Notes under the pieces: model-generated
Seen by the model: only the letters and a program-made list of their open reading frames with translations
The model's database searches: none
Told to the model about the DNA's origin: nothing
Assembly: GCF_015751895.1 (NCBI RefSeq)
Contig: NZ_JADOTZ010000001.1
Location: 372,001 to 436,000, forward strand
Direction of reading: 5' to 3'
DNA length: 64,000 bases
From: Zhihengliuella flava
Lineage (GTDB): Bacteria; Actinomycetota; Actinomycetes; Actinomycetales; Micrococcaceae
Program-made: the position numbers and the translations under genes
Shown here: positions 27,532-36,747 of the stretch, piece after piece
Position numbering within the stretch: the stretch's first letter is position 1
How the letters are laid out: every line of letters begins with the position of its first letter

Positions 27532-29034
27532 ATGAGCAAGCAATTCGTGCCCCAGAACCTGCCGACCGCCATTCAGCACTACATCGGCGGCGAGCATGTT
27601 GATTCGATCGACGGCGAGACCTTCGACGTCCTCAACCCCGTCACCAACGAGGCCTACATCCAAGCGGCTTCCGGCAAGAAGGCGGACATCGACGCTGCCG
27701 TGGCCGCCGCCAAGGAGGCTTTTGACAACGGGCCGTGGCCACAGATGCTGCCGCGAGAGCGCTCGCGCGTGCTCCACAAGATCGCCGACATCATCGAGAC
27801 TCGCGGTCGCGACCTCGCCGAGATGGAGTGCTTTGACACGGGTCTGCCGATCAAGCAGGCGCTGGGTCAGGCCCACCGCGCCGCCGAGAACTTCCGCTTC
27901 TTCGCGGACCTCATCGTCGCCCAGCACGACGACGCGTTCAAGGTCCCGGGGCGGCAAGCGAACTACGTCAACCGCAAGCCGATCGGCGTCGCGGGCCTCA
28001 TCACGCCGTGGAACACCCCGTTCATGCTCGAGTCCTGGAAGCTCGGCCCGGCCTTGGCCACGGGCAACACCGTGGTGCTCAAGCCTGCTGAGTTCACCCC
28101 CCTCTCGGCCTCGCTGTGGCCGGAGATCTTCGAGGAGGCTGGCCTGCCGGCGGGCGTCTTCAACATCGTGCACGGCTACGGAGAGGAAGGGTTCGCCGGT
28201 GATTCCCTCGTCAAGCACCCGGACGTTCCGCTGATCTCCTTTACGGGCGAGTCCCGCACCGGCCAAATCATCTTCGGAAACTCGGCGCCGTACCTCAAGG
28301 GTCTGTCGATGGAACTCGGCGGCAAATCGCCGGCCGTCGTCTTTGCCGACGCGGACCTGGATGCCGCGATCGACGCGACGATCTTTGGAGTCTTCTCACT
28401 CAATGGCGAGCGCTGCACCGCCGGCTCCCGCATCCTCGTCGAGCGCAGCATCTACGACGAGTTCGTGGAGCGCTACTCCGCTCAGGCGAGCCGCGTGAAG
28501 GTGGGCCTGCCCGAGGACGAATCCACGGAGGTGGGCGCCCTGGTGCACCCTGAGCATTTCGAGAAGGTCATGTCCTACATCGAGATCGGCAAGTCCGAGG
28601 CCAGGCTGACGGCCGGCGGCGGCCGCCCCGAGGAGTTCCCGGAGGGCAACTTCGTTTCTCCGACGGTCTTCGCCGACGTCTCCCCCGACGCCCGCATCTT
28701 CCAGGAGGAGATCTTCGGCCCCGTCGTCGCCATCACGCCGTTCGACACGGACGAGGAGGCGCTCGAGCTGGCCAACAACACCCGCTACGGCCTCGCCGCC
28801 TACATCTGGACCAACGACCTGAAGCGTTCCCATAACTTCGCCCAGAACGTCGAGGCCGGCATGGTGTGGCTCAACTCGAACAACGTGCGCGACCTGCGGA
28901 CCCCGTTCGGCGGAGTCAAGGCCTCCGGCCTGGGTCACGAGGGCGGCTACCGTTCGATCGATTTCTACACCGACCAGCAGGCCGTGCACATCAACCTGGG
29001 CGAGGTTCACAACCCCGTCTTCGGTAAGGCCTAA
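27532..29034 (+). CDS. hpaE: 5-carboxymethyl-2-hydroxymuconate semialdehyde dehydrogenase
   Basis: NAD-dependent aldehyde dehydrogenase that oxidises the ring-cleavage product of HpaD. 500 aa. The catalytic Cys295 is in NGERCTAGSR and the general base Glu261 in MELGGKSP; the cofactor segment TPWNTPFMLESWKLGPAL and FGGVKASGLGHEGG are typical. ATG 27532 follows AAAGGA; a TTG one codon earlier is less likely. Position between gntR and hpaD defines the substrate better than sequence alone; without context it would be a generic aldehyde dehydrogenase. Confidence 0.92.
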   Translation: MSKQFVPQNLPTAIQHYIGGEHVDSIDGETFDVLNPVTNEAYIQAASGKKADIDAAVAAAKEAFDNGPWPQMLPRERSRVLHKIADIIETRGRDLAEMECFDTGLPIKQALGQAHRAAENFRFFADLIVAQHDDAFKVPGRQANYVNRKPIGVAGLITPWNTPFMLESWKLGPALATGNTVVLKPAEFTPLSASLWPEIFEEAGLPAGVFNIVHGYGEEGFAGDSLVKHPDVPLISFTGESRTGQIIFGNSAPYLKGLSMELGGKSPAVVFADADLDAAIDATIFGVFSLNGERCTAGSRILVERSIYDEFVERYSAQASRVKVGLPEDESTEVGALVHPEHFEKVMSYIEIGKSEARLTAGGGRPEEFPEGNFVSPTVFADVSPDARIFQEEIFGPVVAITPFDTDEEALELANNTRYGLAAYIWTNDLKRSHNFAQNVEAGMVWLNSNNVRDLRTPFGGVKASGLGHEGGYRSIDFYTDQQAVHINLGEVHNPVFGKA

Positions 29035-29048
29035 CCCCCACCCACCGT

Positions 29049-29080
29049 GACGGCGGCGCCCGACGCCGCGCGCCGCCGTC
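29049..29080 (+). other. Intercistronic hairpin between hpaE and hpaD
   Basis: A perfect 11-bp GC-rich stem (29049-29059 with 29070-29080), 10-nt loop, 14 nt after the hpaE stop and 27 nt before hpaD. It could limit read-through or stabilise mRNA ends. hpaD has its own AAGGA ribosome binding site. Confidence 0.5.
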
Positions 29081-29107
29081 GTCCCCGACGAACAACAAGG
29101 ACACATC

Positions 29108-30211
29108 ATGACCACCCTGCCCGAAATCCCTAAGCCAACCGCCCCCGCGCCAGACATCGTCCGCTGCGCATACATGGAGCTCGTCGTCACCGACCTGGCC
29201 AAGTCCCGCGACTTCTACGTCGACCTGCTGGGCCTGCACGTGACCTACGAAGACGATGAGCAGATCTACCTGCGCTCCTTTGAGGAGTTCATTCACCACA
29301 ACCTCGTCCTCACCAAGGGACCAGTCGCCGCGGCCAAGGCCTTCGCCTACCGCGTGCGGACCCCGGAGGATGTGGACAAGGCCGAGGCGTACTTCCAGGA
29401 ACTGGGCTGCCGCACCGAGCGGCGCAGCAACGGTTTTGTCCGTGGCATCGGCGATTCCGTCCGCGTCGAGGATCCCATCGGCTTCCCGTACGAGTTCTTC
29501 TACGAGGTCGAGCACGTCGAGCGGCTGCACATGCGCTACGACCTCTACTCGGCCGGTGAACTGGTGCGTCTGGACCACTTCAATCAGGTCACCCCCGACG
29601 TTCCGCGGGGCCGCAAGTACCTCGAAGACTTGGGCTTCCGGGTCACCGAAGACATCAAGGACGAGGAGGGCACCACCTACGCCGCGTGGATGCACCGCAA
29701 GGGAACCGTGCACGACACGGCACTGACCGGTGGCAACGGGCCGCGCCTGCACCACGTGGCCTTCTCCACGCACGAGAAGCACAACATCATCCAGATCTGC
29801 GACAAGATGGGCGCGCTCCGTCTCTCCGACCGGATCGAGCGCGGTCCGGGGCGTCATGGTGTTTCCAACGCGTTCTACCTCTACATCTTGGACCCGGACG
29901 ATCACCGTATCGAGATCTACACGCAGGACTACTACACGGGCGATCCCGACAACCCCACGATCACGTGGGACGTGCACGACAATCAGCGACGCGACTGGTG
30001 GGGAAATCCTGTGGTTCCGTCGTGGTACACCGAGGCGTCGCTGGTCTTGGACCTCGACGGCAATCCGCAGCACGTCGTCGAACGCACCGACGACTCCGAG
30101 ATGGCCGTGACCGTGGGTGCCGACGGTTTCTCCTACACGCGCGAGCATGACGAGGACGGCACCTACCGCGGGCAGGCGTCGAAAGGCTTCAAGCTCGGCA
30201 ACCAGCTGTAA
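29108..30211 (+). CDS. hpaD: 3,4-dihydroxyphenylacetate (homoprotocatechuate) 2,3-dioxygenase
   Basis: Extradiol ring-cleaving dioxygenase of the vicinal oxygen chelate fold. 367 aa, the length of the Brevibacterium iron and Arthrobacter manganese enzymes. Metal ligands are His157 (LDHFNQ), His216 (RLHHVAF) and Glu269 (HRIEIY). From the Brevibacterium numbering (His155, His214, Glu267) everything is shifted by two, and the second-sphere residues Asn159, Trp194, His202 and Tyr259 also fall exactly where Asn157, Trp192, His200 and Tyr257 do. So it should be active, with Fe or Mn undecided. It is the last gene of the operon before a terminator. Confidence 0.95.
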   Translation: MTTLPEIPKPTAPAPDIVRCAYMELVVTDLAKSRDFYVDLLGLHVTYEDDEQIYLRSFEEFIHHNLVLTKGPVAAAKAFAYRVRTPEDVDKAEAYFQELGCRTERRSNGFVRGIGDSVRVEDPIGFPYEFFYEVEHVERLHMRYDLYSAGELVRLDHFNQVTPDVPRGRKYLEDLGFRVTEDIKDEEGTTYAAWMHRKGTVHDTALTGGNGPRLHHVAFSTHEKHNIIQICDKMGALRLSDRIERGPGRHGVSNAFYLYILDPDDHRIEIYTQDYYTGDPDNPTITWDVHDNQRRDWWGNPVVPSWYTEASLVLDLDGNPQHVVERTDDSEMAVTVGADGFSYTREHDEDGTYRGQASKGFKLGNQL

Positions 30212-30255
30212 CCCTCGAGGCGCGTTCCCCACGCGGCCTCGCACGCCCGCCGGTG

Positions 30256-30291
30256 GCGGCTAGCTCCTTCTCGACCGACGGAGCTAGCCGC
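30256..30291 (+). terminator. Terminator of the hpa operon
   Basis: A perfect 12-bp stem (30256-30267 with 30280-30291) with 12-nt loop, 45 nt after hpaD, followed by a CCTT tract rather than a U-run. Confidence 0.65.
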
Positions 30292-30341
30292 CCTTCGTCG
30301 TCAGCGGCGGGTCGGCCTTGTTCGATAGTCGACTGCCGTGT

Positions 30342-30357
30342 TCTGATTTAGATCAGA
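30342..30357 (+). promoter_or_regulatory. Palindrome ahead of iclR
   Basis: TCTGAT-TTAG-ATCAGA, a perfect 6+4+6 inverted repeat 43 nt before the iclR start; candidate autoregulatory site. Confidence 0.4.
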
Positions 30358-30399
30358 TGGGTGGGCCGACACGACCCCCGTACAGTTTCCGAGGTGGCC

Positions 30400-31155
30400 A
30401 TGACAATTGAGCAGAACGCCGGCGAGTCCGCCGGTTCCAAACCCGCGTCCCAAACGCTCTCGCGCGGGATCCGCATGCTGGAGATTTTGGCCGAATCCGG
30501 CGCACCGATGACCATTGCCGACTTGGCGGGGGCCCTAGGGGTCCACCGATCAATCGCCTACCGCATCCTGCGCACACTGGAAACTCACCTCTTGGTGATG
30601 CGTGATGGCTCAGGACGCGTCCAGCTAGCCCCCGGCCTGGTCACCTTGGCCCGCGGGGTGCAGCGCGATTTGCAGTCGGCGTCTGTTCCGGAATTGGCCG
30701 AGGTGGCAGAGGAATTTGGCGTTTGCTCTTTCGTGGCTGTGTGGGATCAGCGCGATTGTTTCACGCTGGCTAACGTGGAACCGCGGCACGGCGACGCTGC
30801 CGTGATTCAGCGTCCCGGATCTCGCCACGCGTTTAATCGCGGGGCCCCGGGCATTGCCATCCAATCAGCACTCTCGGCCGCGGAGTGGAGCGAGCGGATG
30901 CCCGAAGAGCCTTATCGAGACGCTTCCCACGAGGCCGCGCGTCTAGGCTACGGTGTCAGCCACGATGAGGTGATTCCTGGCGTGTCGGCCGTGGCCGCAC
31001 CCATCCGGGTGCCGCATCAACTGCCGGCGGCCGTCGCCGTCGTCTTTGCCACGGCGACGCCGCCCGCCCCGGTCGACGACCTCGGGGCACGCATGGTGCG
31101 TGCCGCGGAGGCTATCGAGCGCGCGCTCGGCGCCGCACCAGCGCACTCGCGATAG
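30400..31155 (+). CDS. IclR-family transcriptional regulator
   Basis: 251 aa. The winged helix (about 20-80) has LSRGIRMLEILAESGAPMTI, LAGALGVHRSIAYRILRTLE and the effector domain follows (FVAVWDQRDCFTL, HAFNRGAPGIAIQSAL, YGVSHDEVIPGVSAVAAPI). ATG 30400 has GAGG 5 nt upstream; the frame opens 13 codons earlier. IclR regulators often control aromatic degradation, so it may act on the hpa genes or on a distant feeder pathway, but it lies after their terminator. The last 44 nt overlap the convergent MFS gene. Confidence 0.9.
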   Translation: MTIEQNAGESAGSKPASQTLSRGIRMLEILAESGAPMTIADLAGALGVHRSIAYRILRTLETHLLVMRDGSGRVQLAPGLVTLARGVQRDLQSASVPELAEVAEEFGVCSFVAVWDQRDCFTLANVEPRHGDAAVIQRPGSRHAFNRGAPGIAIQSALSAAEWSERMPEEPYRDASHEAARLGYGVSHDEVIPGVSAVAAPIRVPHQLPAAVAVVFATATPPAPVDDLGARMVRAAEAIERALGAAPAHSR

Positions 31156-32392
31156 CCGCCCCCAGCAGCACGAGCGCCGCCGTCATCACGGTGGCAAAGG
31201 CACCGGCGCTACCGCCCGCGTCCGCCGCGGCTCCGGCACCAGCATTGCCCAAGGACACGCCCACCACGACGCCGCTGGCAAGCATCGTCATGACCGTGCT
31301 CATGCGCCCGGCCGGCGCGGTTTGGCTTCCAATCGTGTAGACGGTCACGAGCACCGGTCCGATCGGAAGCCCAATCAGAAACACGACGGCGACCATCGCC
31401 GGAACAGACTCGACGGCGAGCAGAAGGGCCACCGCCGGGACGAGCACGACGGAGCAGGCGAGCCAGCGCGCGGACTGCCCCCAGGCGCTGGGCCAGGCCG
31501 ACACGGAGAGGGCCGTTGCCGCGGAGGCGACTCCCATGGCCGCGTAGAAGAGCCCGCCGGCGCTCGAATTTCCTCCCTCGCCGGCGAAGGCCACGGAACT
31601 GGCCGAAATGGTGCCAAAGAGTCCGCCCATGCCCATCATGCCGACGACGGCCGCGCTCACTCCGGCGATGGCGCGCGGGGTCCAGCGAGCCCGCGCGACG
31701 TGGCCCGTGGCCGTTGCACCGTCATCGTGCACGCGTTGAGCCTGCGCCGCCGTGCGGTGTAAGGCGAACCACGGGACCATGACGGCGGTGACAGCTGCGG
31801 CGGCGGCCAGCGGCAACCAGGGGCTCGCCAGCGAGGCCAGGAAGCCCACGAGCGCCGGCCCCAGGACAAATGTCAGTTCATCGGCCATCGATTCAAGGCT
31901 CAGGGCGGCGGTGAGTTCGCGGCGGCCGGTGGCGCGGCCCTCCGTCAGGCGCTGCCACCGCACGCGGGACATCGACCCGACCTGCGGACACGTGAGCCCG
32001 GTCAGGAACGCGATGATCAGCAGCGGCGCGCCGACGTCTTCGGCTCCGAACCCCTGCCACACTAACGCTGCCAGAAGGACGGCATGAGCGGTGGCTCCGG
32101 GGAGGAGGACCGTGCGCTGAGTCGTCCGATCGGCGAGGTACCCGGAGAGGGGCCCACCGATAGCCTGCCCGATGCCGGTGATGGCGGCCGCCAGGCCGCC
32201 GGCCGCATACGAGCCGGTGGACCACGCGATGAGCGTGAGGACGCCGATGGAGAGGAACGCCAGGGGCAGGCGTGCGGTAAAGCTGATCGGGAGATAAGCC
32301 CTGCCCGTCAGGTGTGCCAACGCCCGAAATGCGGGTTGGCGATGTTGATCAGCAGTGGTGCTGGCGCCTGCGGGCGCAGTGGGGTGTGACAA
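31112..32392 (-). CDS. MFS transporter
   Basis: Membrane protein with about 12 hydrophobic helices; a sugar- or drug-type exporter whose substrate cannot be read. 426 aa with this start. The first loop has GPLSGYLADRTTQR, the classic MFS motif A region; a middle loop at about residues 200-225 separates two six-helix halves. There is no early ATG: I chose TTG 32392, with AAGGA 10 nt upstream, but TTG 32413 or 32434 are possible. The C-terminus overlaps iclR on the other strand by 44 nt. Confidence 0.78.
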   Translation of the reverse strand: MSHPTAPAGASTTADQHRQPAFRALAHLTGRAYLPISFTARLPLAFLSIGVLTLIAWSTGSYAAGGLAAAITGIGQAIGGPLSGYLADRTTQRTVLLPGATAHAVLLAALVWQGFGAEDVGAPLLIIAFLTGLTCPQVGSMSRVRWQRLTEGRATGRRELTAALSLESMADELTFVLGPALVGFLASLASPWLPLAAAAAVTAVMVPWFALHRTAAQAQRVHDDGATATGHVARARWTPRAIAGVSAAVVGMMGMGGLFGTISASSVAFAGEGGNSSAGGLFYAAMGVASAATALSVSAWPSAWGQSARWLACSVVLVPAVALLLAVESVPAMVAVVFLIGLPIGPVLVTVYTIGSQTAPAGRMSTVMTMLASGVVVGVSLGNAGAGAAADAGGSAGAFATVMTAALVLLGAAIASALVRRRARAR

Positions 32393-32416
32393 AGTGACTC
32401 GTGTCCTTCGCAACGT

Positions 32417-32444
32417 GCGTAGTGTCCCAGCCAACCCACTACGC
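32417..32444 (-). terminator. Weak hairpin between sbcC and the MFS gene
   Basis: An 8-bp perfect stem (32417-32424 with 32437-32444) and 12-nt loop, 23 nt after the sbcC stop. Confidence 0.4.
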
Positions 32445-32467
32445 GAAACCCTGATAACGAAACTACT

Positions 32468-35400
32468 TTACGCGATCTCGGCTCCGATGGAGACCTGGAC
32501 CGTCGATCCGTTGCGCCCCTTGGAGACGATGAGCTGTGCGGCGACTTGCTCCTTGAGTTCGTTAACATGGCTCACGATGCCGACCATGCGCCCACTGGCA
32601 CGTAATCCGTCGAGCGCAGCCATGACACGCTCCAGCGTGAGCGGATCAAGCGTGCCAAAACCCTCGTCCACGAACAGGGTTTCCATATCGACCCCGCCAG
32701 ATTCGGCTTGAACAACGTCGGCTAATCCGAGCGCCAGTGCCAAGGAGGCCATGAAGGACTCTCCGCCGGAGAGGGTGCCCGTTTCCCGGCGCTGGCCAGT
32801 CCAGGCATCCACGACCTTGAGGCCCAATCCGCCCTTACTGCGGCCCGCCGAGGCGTCATCGTGTACCAAGCGGAAGCGGCCGTCCGTCATAGCCTCTAGG
32901 CGTTCGTTGGCCGCGGCGGCGACCGCTTCCAAGCGTGCCGCCAGCACGTACGTGCTCAGCGTCATGCGGTAGCGGTTTTCTCCCGCACCGGTCATCGTGT
33001 CGGCCAGCGTCTTGATCAGTTCGTACTCTTCGATGAGGGGACCAGTACGGCGCTCCAGCTCGCCCAGGCACTCCCGTTGGCTCGCGAAACGGCGCGCATG
33101 GCCCTCCAGCTGGCCCTGTTCGGTCAAGAGGTCACGGTAGATCTCCTCGGCCTGTTCGAAAGCGGTCTGGGCCTGCTGCTCCTCGGCATCGTTGGGCACG
33201 GATCGTCCGGCCTCCTCGTCAGCGACGCCGCGACGCACGGAATCATTCTCGGCGAGGGTCGCCACCCGCGTCGCCTCACGCTCGAAGTCGCGCACGGACG
33301 CGGTGGCCGCGGCACGCTCTGCGTCTTCGAGCCGGGCGGCCGTCGCCTCGTCAACACTGGCGAATCCCGCGTCATCGAGCGCCGTGTCCACTTCCCTCCG
33401 GCTCGCGCGTTCGTGCTCCTGAAGGTGCTCAAGCGCGTCGACGGCCTGACGCCACCGGTCAAGTAGATCGACAGCTTCTTGGAGTTGGCTCACCCGCTGC
33501 GTCAAGGTTTCTGCGCCGGCCGATGCCTCGAGAAGTCTCCGGTCGGCCTGTTCCACGGATACCTGAAGTTGCTGAGCCCGTGTGGTGACCGCTGCGCGCT
33601 GTTCACGGGTAGCAGCTTCTGACTGCTGCGCCGTCTTTTCCGCCTTAGCGGCCTCCTGGAGATCACGACGCGCCGTTGCGAGGGCCCGTTGCGCGCCCTC
33701 CACGACGGTCAGACGTTGCTGGGCGCGCTCGTGCTGCTCCGTGAGCGCCGCGAGAGACTCACCGCCAGCGCGCTCAGAGAGTTGCTGCTGGCGGGCGTCG
33801 GCCGAGGCCCGGGCCTGCGCCGCCGCGTCGGAAGTCCGGGCGAGCGCCTGAACTCGCTCTTGGGCCGACTCCACCTCGTGATCGGTCACGACGTCGTCGC
33901 TGTGCTCCGCGCGCGCCGGTGCGGGGTGTTCTGTGGCCCCACAGACGGCGCAGGGCACGCCGGGCGACAAATCGGCGGCGAGGGCTAATGCCGCTTGCCC
34001 CAGCCTGGCTGCGACCAGACGCGCATGCCGCTTGAGAGCGTCGGCGTGGGCCGTGGTCTGTTCAACCCATTCGGCCGTGATGCGCGCGTGTTCGTCAGCG
34101 TGCGCTTCTCGTTCTTCAGCGGCGCGCAGCCGCTCGGCGGCGGCCCTCACGTTCTGCTCGGCGTCCGGGTCGCGCTCGAGGACCTCACTCTGGGCCGTCA
34201 CCTCAGCTTGAGCTGACTCCGCGCGCCGGGCTGCCGCCGCGGCTAATTCCTGCGCGTCGGCCAGCTGGCGATCCAATCGGGCGACTCGCTCTTGCGTTTC
34301 GGCTAGGTCGAGAGCGAGTTGCTGCTGCTCGCGTTCTACGGGCAGCAGGGCTGCCGCGGACGCTCGTTCCTGTTCAGCGGCCGAACGCGCCACACTCGCC
34401 GTGCGCAGCGCCGCGTCATCGCCGTCACGCAGGAATCCGGCCGCGACAGCATGTTGTTCCGCGCGCGCCCGCGCTGAGGCCTCGTGTTCCCTGCCGTTAT
34501 CGAGTGCGGCGGCAGCACCGCGCAGACGTTCAACAGCATCGAGGACTCGCCCCGCCCGGGCGTCACCCTCCAGTTCCTGCCTCCGCTGAGTCACGGCCTC
34601 CGCTGCGGCCTCGTGCTGGGCTTGCGCTTGCCGCCAGCGGGCGACGTCGGCGGCGTCCTGCCGGCGTTGGCGAATCGACTCGCGCGCCGAGCTGGCGGCT
34701 TCCCGCCGCGTCGCTGCGGCGGTGGTCGCGTTCTTGACCTGGTCGGCGCTGCGGGCGAGAGCGGAGGCGATCTCTTCCAAGGTTTGCTCAGCGTCCGTCG
34801 GGGCGGCCTCCGGATCGGGCCTCGCTGCCGCTGATGTGTCCGTGAAGGAACTGGCGTCAGCGTCCGAGACCATGGACTCAATCAGGTGCCGTCGTTCCGC
34901 CGCGGCTTCCCTGGCGCGCTCCGCTAGAGTTCGACGTCGATCGACGAACCACCCTTCGACCGCCCGATACTCGCTGACGTCGAAGAGGCTTTCCAGCAGT
35001 TTGTGCCGATCGGTGTCCTCCGCCCGCAAGAAGCGCGCAAACTCACCTTGCGGGAGCATCGCCACGCGCGTGAATTGCTCCAGGTTCATCCCGATGATGC
35101 GATGGATCTCGGCGGCCACCTCATCGTTGCGGGTGGACTTCACCTGCCACGCATCATCCACCCATTCGCGAAGCCGGGCTTGAGCTTGCTGGCTGGTGGT
35201 GCCCGTCCCGCGTTTCTTCGGCCGATCCCACGACGGGGACCTGGTGATCTCAAAACGCCGCGTCCGGACGCTGAACTCGAGCCGCACCTCGGGCGCGAGT
35301 GCGTCCTCGGCGTGTGAACTGCGGATCGAACGTGTTCCTCGCCGAGCTCCAGGTAGCTGCCCATAGAGGCCAAAGCAGAGCGCGTCCAACACGCTCGTCT

Positions 35401-35521
35401 TGCCAGCGCCCGTTTCCCCATTGAGCAGGAAGAGTCCGGCCGTGCCGAACACATCAAAGTTGATGTTCTCCCGTCCCGCGAAGGGGCCGAACGCTTGCAC
35501 CTGCAGCTGATGAACTCTCAT
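32468..35521 (-). CDS. sbcC: Exonuclease SbcCD, SMC-like ATPase subunit
   Basis: Forms the SbcCD complex that processes DNA hairpins and double-strand ends; the bacterial Rad50. 1017 aa. Walker A GETGAGKTSVLDAL is near residue 36 after FGPFAGREN. Two long coiled coils flank a zinc hook with PCAVC (Cys near 524 and 527). The C-terminal ATPase lobe has the signature LSGGESFMASLALALGLADV and Walker B TLFVDEGFGTLD. Runs of Ala, Glu, Arg and Gln in the coiled coil are usual. ATG 35521 overlaps the sbcD stop by 4 nt, so the subunits are coupled. Confidence 0.94.
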   Translation of the reverse strand: MRVHQLQVQAFGPFAGRENINFDVFGTAGLFLLNGETGAGKTSVLDALCFGLYGQLPGARRGTRSIRSSHAEDALAPEVRLEFSVRTRRFEITRSPSWDRPKKRGTGTTSQQAQARLREWVDDAWQVKSTRNDEVAAEIHRIIGMNLEQFTRVAMLPQGEFARFLRAEDTDRHKLLESLFDVSEYRAVEGWFVDRRRTLAERAREAAAERRHLIESMVSDADASSFTDTSAAARPDPEAAPTDAEQTLEEIASALARSADQVKNATTAAATRREAASSARESIRQRRQDAADVARWRQAQAQHEAAAEAVTQRRQELEGDARAGRVLDAVERLRGAAAALDNGREHEASARARAEQHAVAAGFLRDGDDAALRTASVARSAAEQERASAAALLPVEREQQQLALDLAETQERVARLDRQLADAQELAAAAARRAESAQAEVTAQSEVLERDPDAEQNVRAAAERLRAAEEREAHADEHARITAEWVEQTTAHADALKRHARLVAARLGQAALALAADLSPGVPCAVCGATEHPAPARAEHSDDVVTDHEVESAQERVQALARTSDAAAQARASADARQQQLSERAGGESLAALTEQHERAQQRLTVVEGAQRALATARRDLQEAAKAEKTAQQSEAATREQRAAVTTRAQQLQVSVEQADRRLLEASAGAETLTQRVSQLQEAVDLLDRWRQAVDALEHLQEHERASRREVDTALDDAGFASVDEATAARLEDAERAAATASVRDFEREATRVATLAENDSVRRGVADEEAGRSVPNDAEEQQAQTAFEQAEEIYRDLLTEQGQLEGHARRFASQRECLGELERRTGPLIEEYELIKTLADTMTGAGENRYRMTLSTYVLAARLEAVAAAANERLEAMTDGRFRLVHDDASAGRSKGGLGLKVVDAWTGQRRETGTLSGGESFMASLALALGLADVVQAESGGVDMETLFVDEGFGTLDPLTLERVMAALDGLRASGRMVGIVSHVNELKEQVAAQLIVSKGRNGSTVQVSIGAEIA

Positions 35522-36681
35522 CGGCTCGTCTCCTCCTCCCGGACGGCGGCAAACGCCTGCCTCATTTCGCGCTCTTCAGCCGCGTTCAGGCGCCGCTGCC
35601 GCACATGCTCGACGAAGTCTCCCGTCACCTGTGCCGGGTCGTGGGCTGCCGCGACGCGCGAGGCGTAGGTGGCGGCATCGGCCCGGCGGCCCCGGGGCTC
35701 GAAGGCGAGCTTGAGCAGGTACGGGAATCGCTGGCGAAGCCGTTCCAAAGCCTTCGGCGGACGCTCGGGATCGGTCACGGTAATTTGACAGTACGCCGAC
35801 TCCGCGTCGTCGTACTCGGGACTCGATTCGAGGTCGTCGAGGTCGGCCACGAGGGTAGCGAGCCGGCGCTCAGGGGTCCATTCCACCGGGTCGATGCTGC
35901 TCACCCCGTCGGGTCCTGTTGCAACGAGCCAGGCACCCTTGCGATGGTGTTCTTCCGAGAAGGAATAAGCGATCGGCGAGCCGCTGTAGCGCACACGGTG
36001 ATCGAGGGTCTGCCGACCGTGTAGATGCCCCAGCGCCGCGTAGTCAAAGTCCGTGAACGTGGACACGGCGACGCTGTCCACGCCTCCGATGCTGAGCTCG
36101 CGTTCGCTGTCCGAGGGCTCCGCCCCGGAGGCAAAGACATGGGCCATCACCACCGCGAGCGTGGGAACAGAAGCGTGCTTCCGGCGCTCCGCCACATCGG
36201 CGCGAACCGCTGCAAGAGCCGCGTCCATGACGGGCTGGTGGCCCAAGTCCTCCACGCCGAGCGCGTGGCGCACCATCCGTGGTTCGAGGTACGGCACGGG
36301 GTAGATCGCCACGTGGTGGTCTCCGCCGTCGAACACCACGGGCTCGCCCACGCGCTCGACCTCCGTGCGCACATGCACTCCCCCGGCGGCGAGTAAGCGC
36401 GCCCCAAACCCCAGCCGAATCGCCGAATCGTGATTGCCGCTGGTGACCACGACCTGCGCACCGGCGGCCCGGAGGCGCACCAGCGCGTCGTCGAACAGTG
36501 TGACCACGTCGACACCAGGCATGGCCCGGTCGTACACGTCGCCAGCAATCAGGACGACGTCGACTGATAAATCGCGCACCGTCCGCACCAGTTCGTCAAT
36601 GAAGCGGCGTTGGGCGGCCTCCATTCCGGTGCCGTGAAAGGATCGGCCGAGGTGCCAGTCCGAGGTATGCAGGAGCAACAT
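35518..36681 (-). CDS. sbcD: Exonuclease SbcCD, nuclease subunit
   Basis: Manganese-dependent metallophosphatase-fold nuclease, the bacterial Mre11. 387 aa. Metal and catalytic motifs in order: HTSDWHLGRSFHG, GDVYDRAMPGVD, TSGNHDSAIRLGF, VVMAHVFASG and LGHLHGRQ, all intact. The capping and C-terminal helices follow (ERLRQRFPYLLKLAF). ATG 36681 has no ribosome binding site, but TAGGGT ends 6 nt upstream, so leaderless translation is likely. It opens the sbcDC transcript, divergent from the ADP-ribosylglycohydrolase-like gene. Confidence 0.93.
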   Translation of the reverse strand: MLLLHTSDWHLGRSFHGTGMEAAQRRFIDELVRTVRDLSVDVVLIAGDVYDRAMPGVDVVTLFDDALVRLRAAGAQVVVTSGNHDSAIRLGFGARLLAAGGVHVRTEVERVGEPVVFDGGDHHVAIYPVPYLEPRMVRHALGVEDLGHQPVMDAALAAVRADVAERRKHASVPTLAVVMAHVFASGAEPSDSERELSIGGVDSVAVSTFTDFDYAALGHLHGRQTLDHRVRYSGSPIAYSFSEEHHRKGAWLVATGPDGVSSIDPVEWTPERRLATLVADLDDLESSPEYDDAESAYCQITVTDPERPPKALERLRQRFPYLLKLAFEPRGRRADAATYASRVAAAHDPAQVTGDFVEHVRQRRLNAAEEREMRQAFAAVREEETSR

Positions 36682-36687
36682 GATTCA

Positions 36688-36693
36688 ACCCTA
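36688..36693 (-). promoter_or_regulatory. Candidate -10 of sbcDC
   Basis: TAGGGT on the minus strand, 6 nt before the sbcD ATG. Confidence 0.4.
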
Positions 36694-36735
36694 TGCGCCG
36701 CTGGCCACAGAATACGCGCGCGTCCTCCGATTCCG

Positions 36736-36741
36736 TATGCT
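36736..36741 (+). promoter_or_regulatory. Candidate -10 of the 36748 gene
   Basis: TATGCT, 6 nt before GTG 36748, consistent with a leaderless mRNA. Confidence 0.45.
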
Positions 36742-36747
36742 GGTCGG

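Noticed and set aside
25351-31155. hpa operon as a recently acquired island
   Set aside because: No integrase, direct repeats or tRNA junction is seen and base use looks like the neighbours by eye; composition was not computed.
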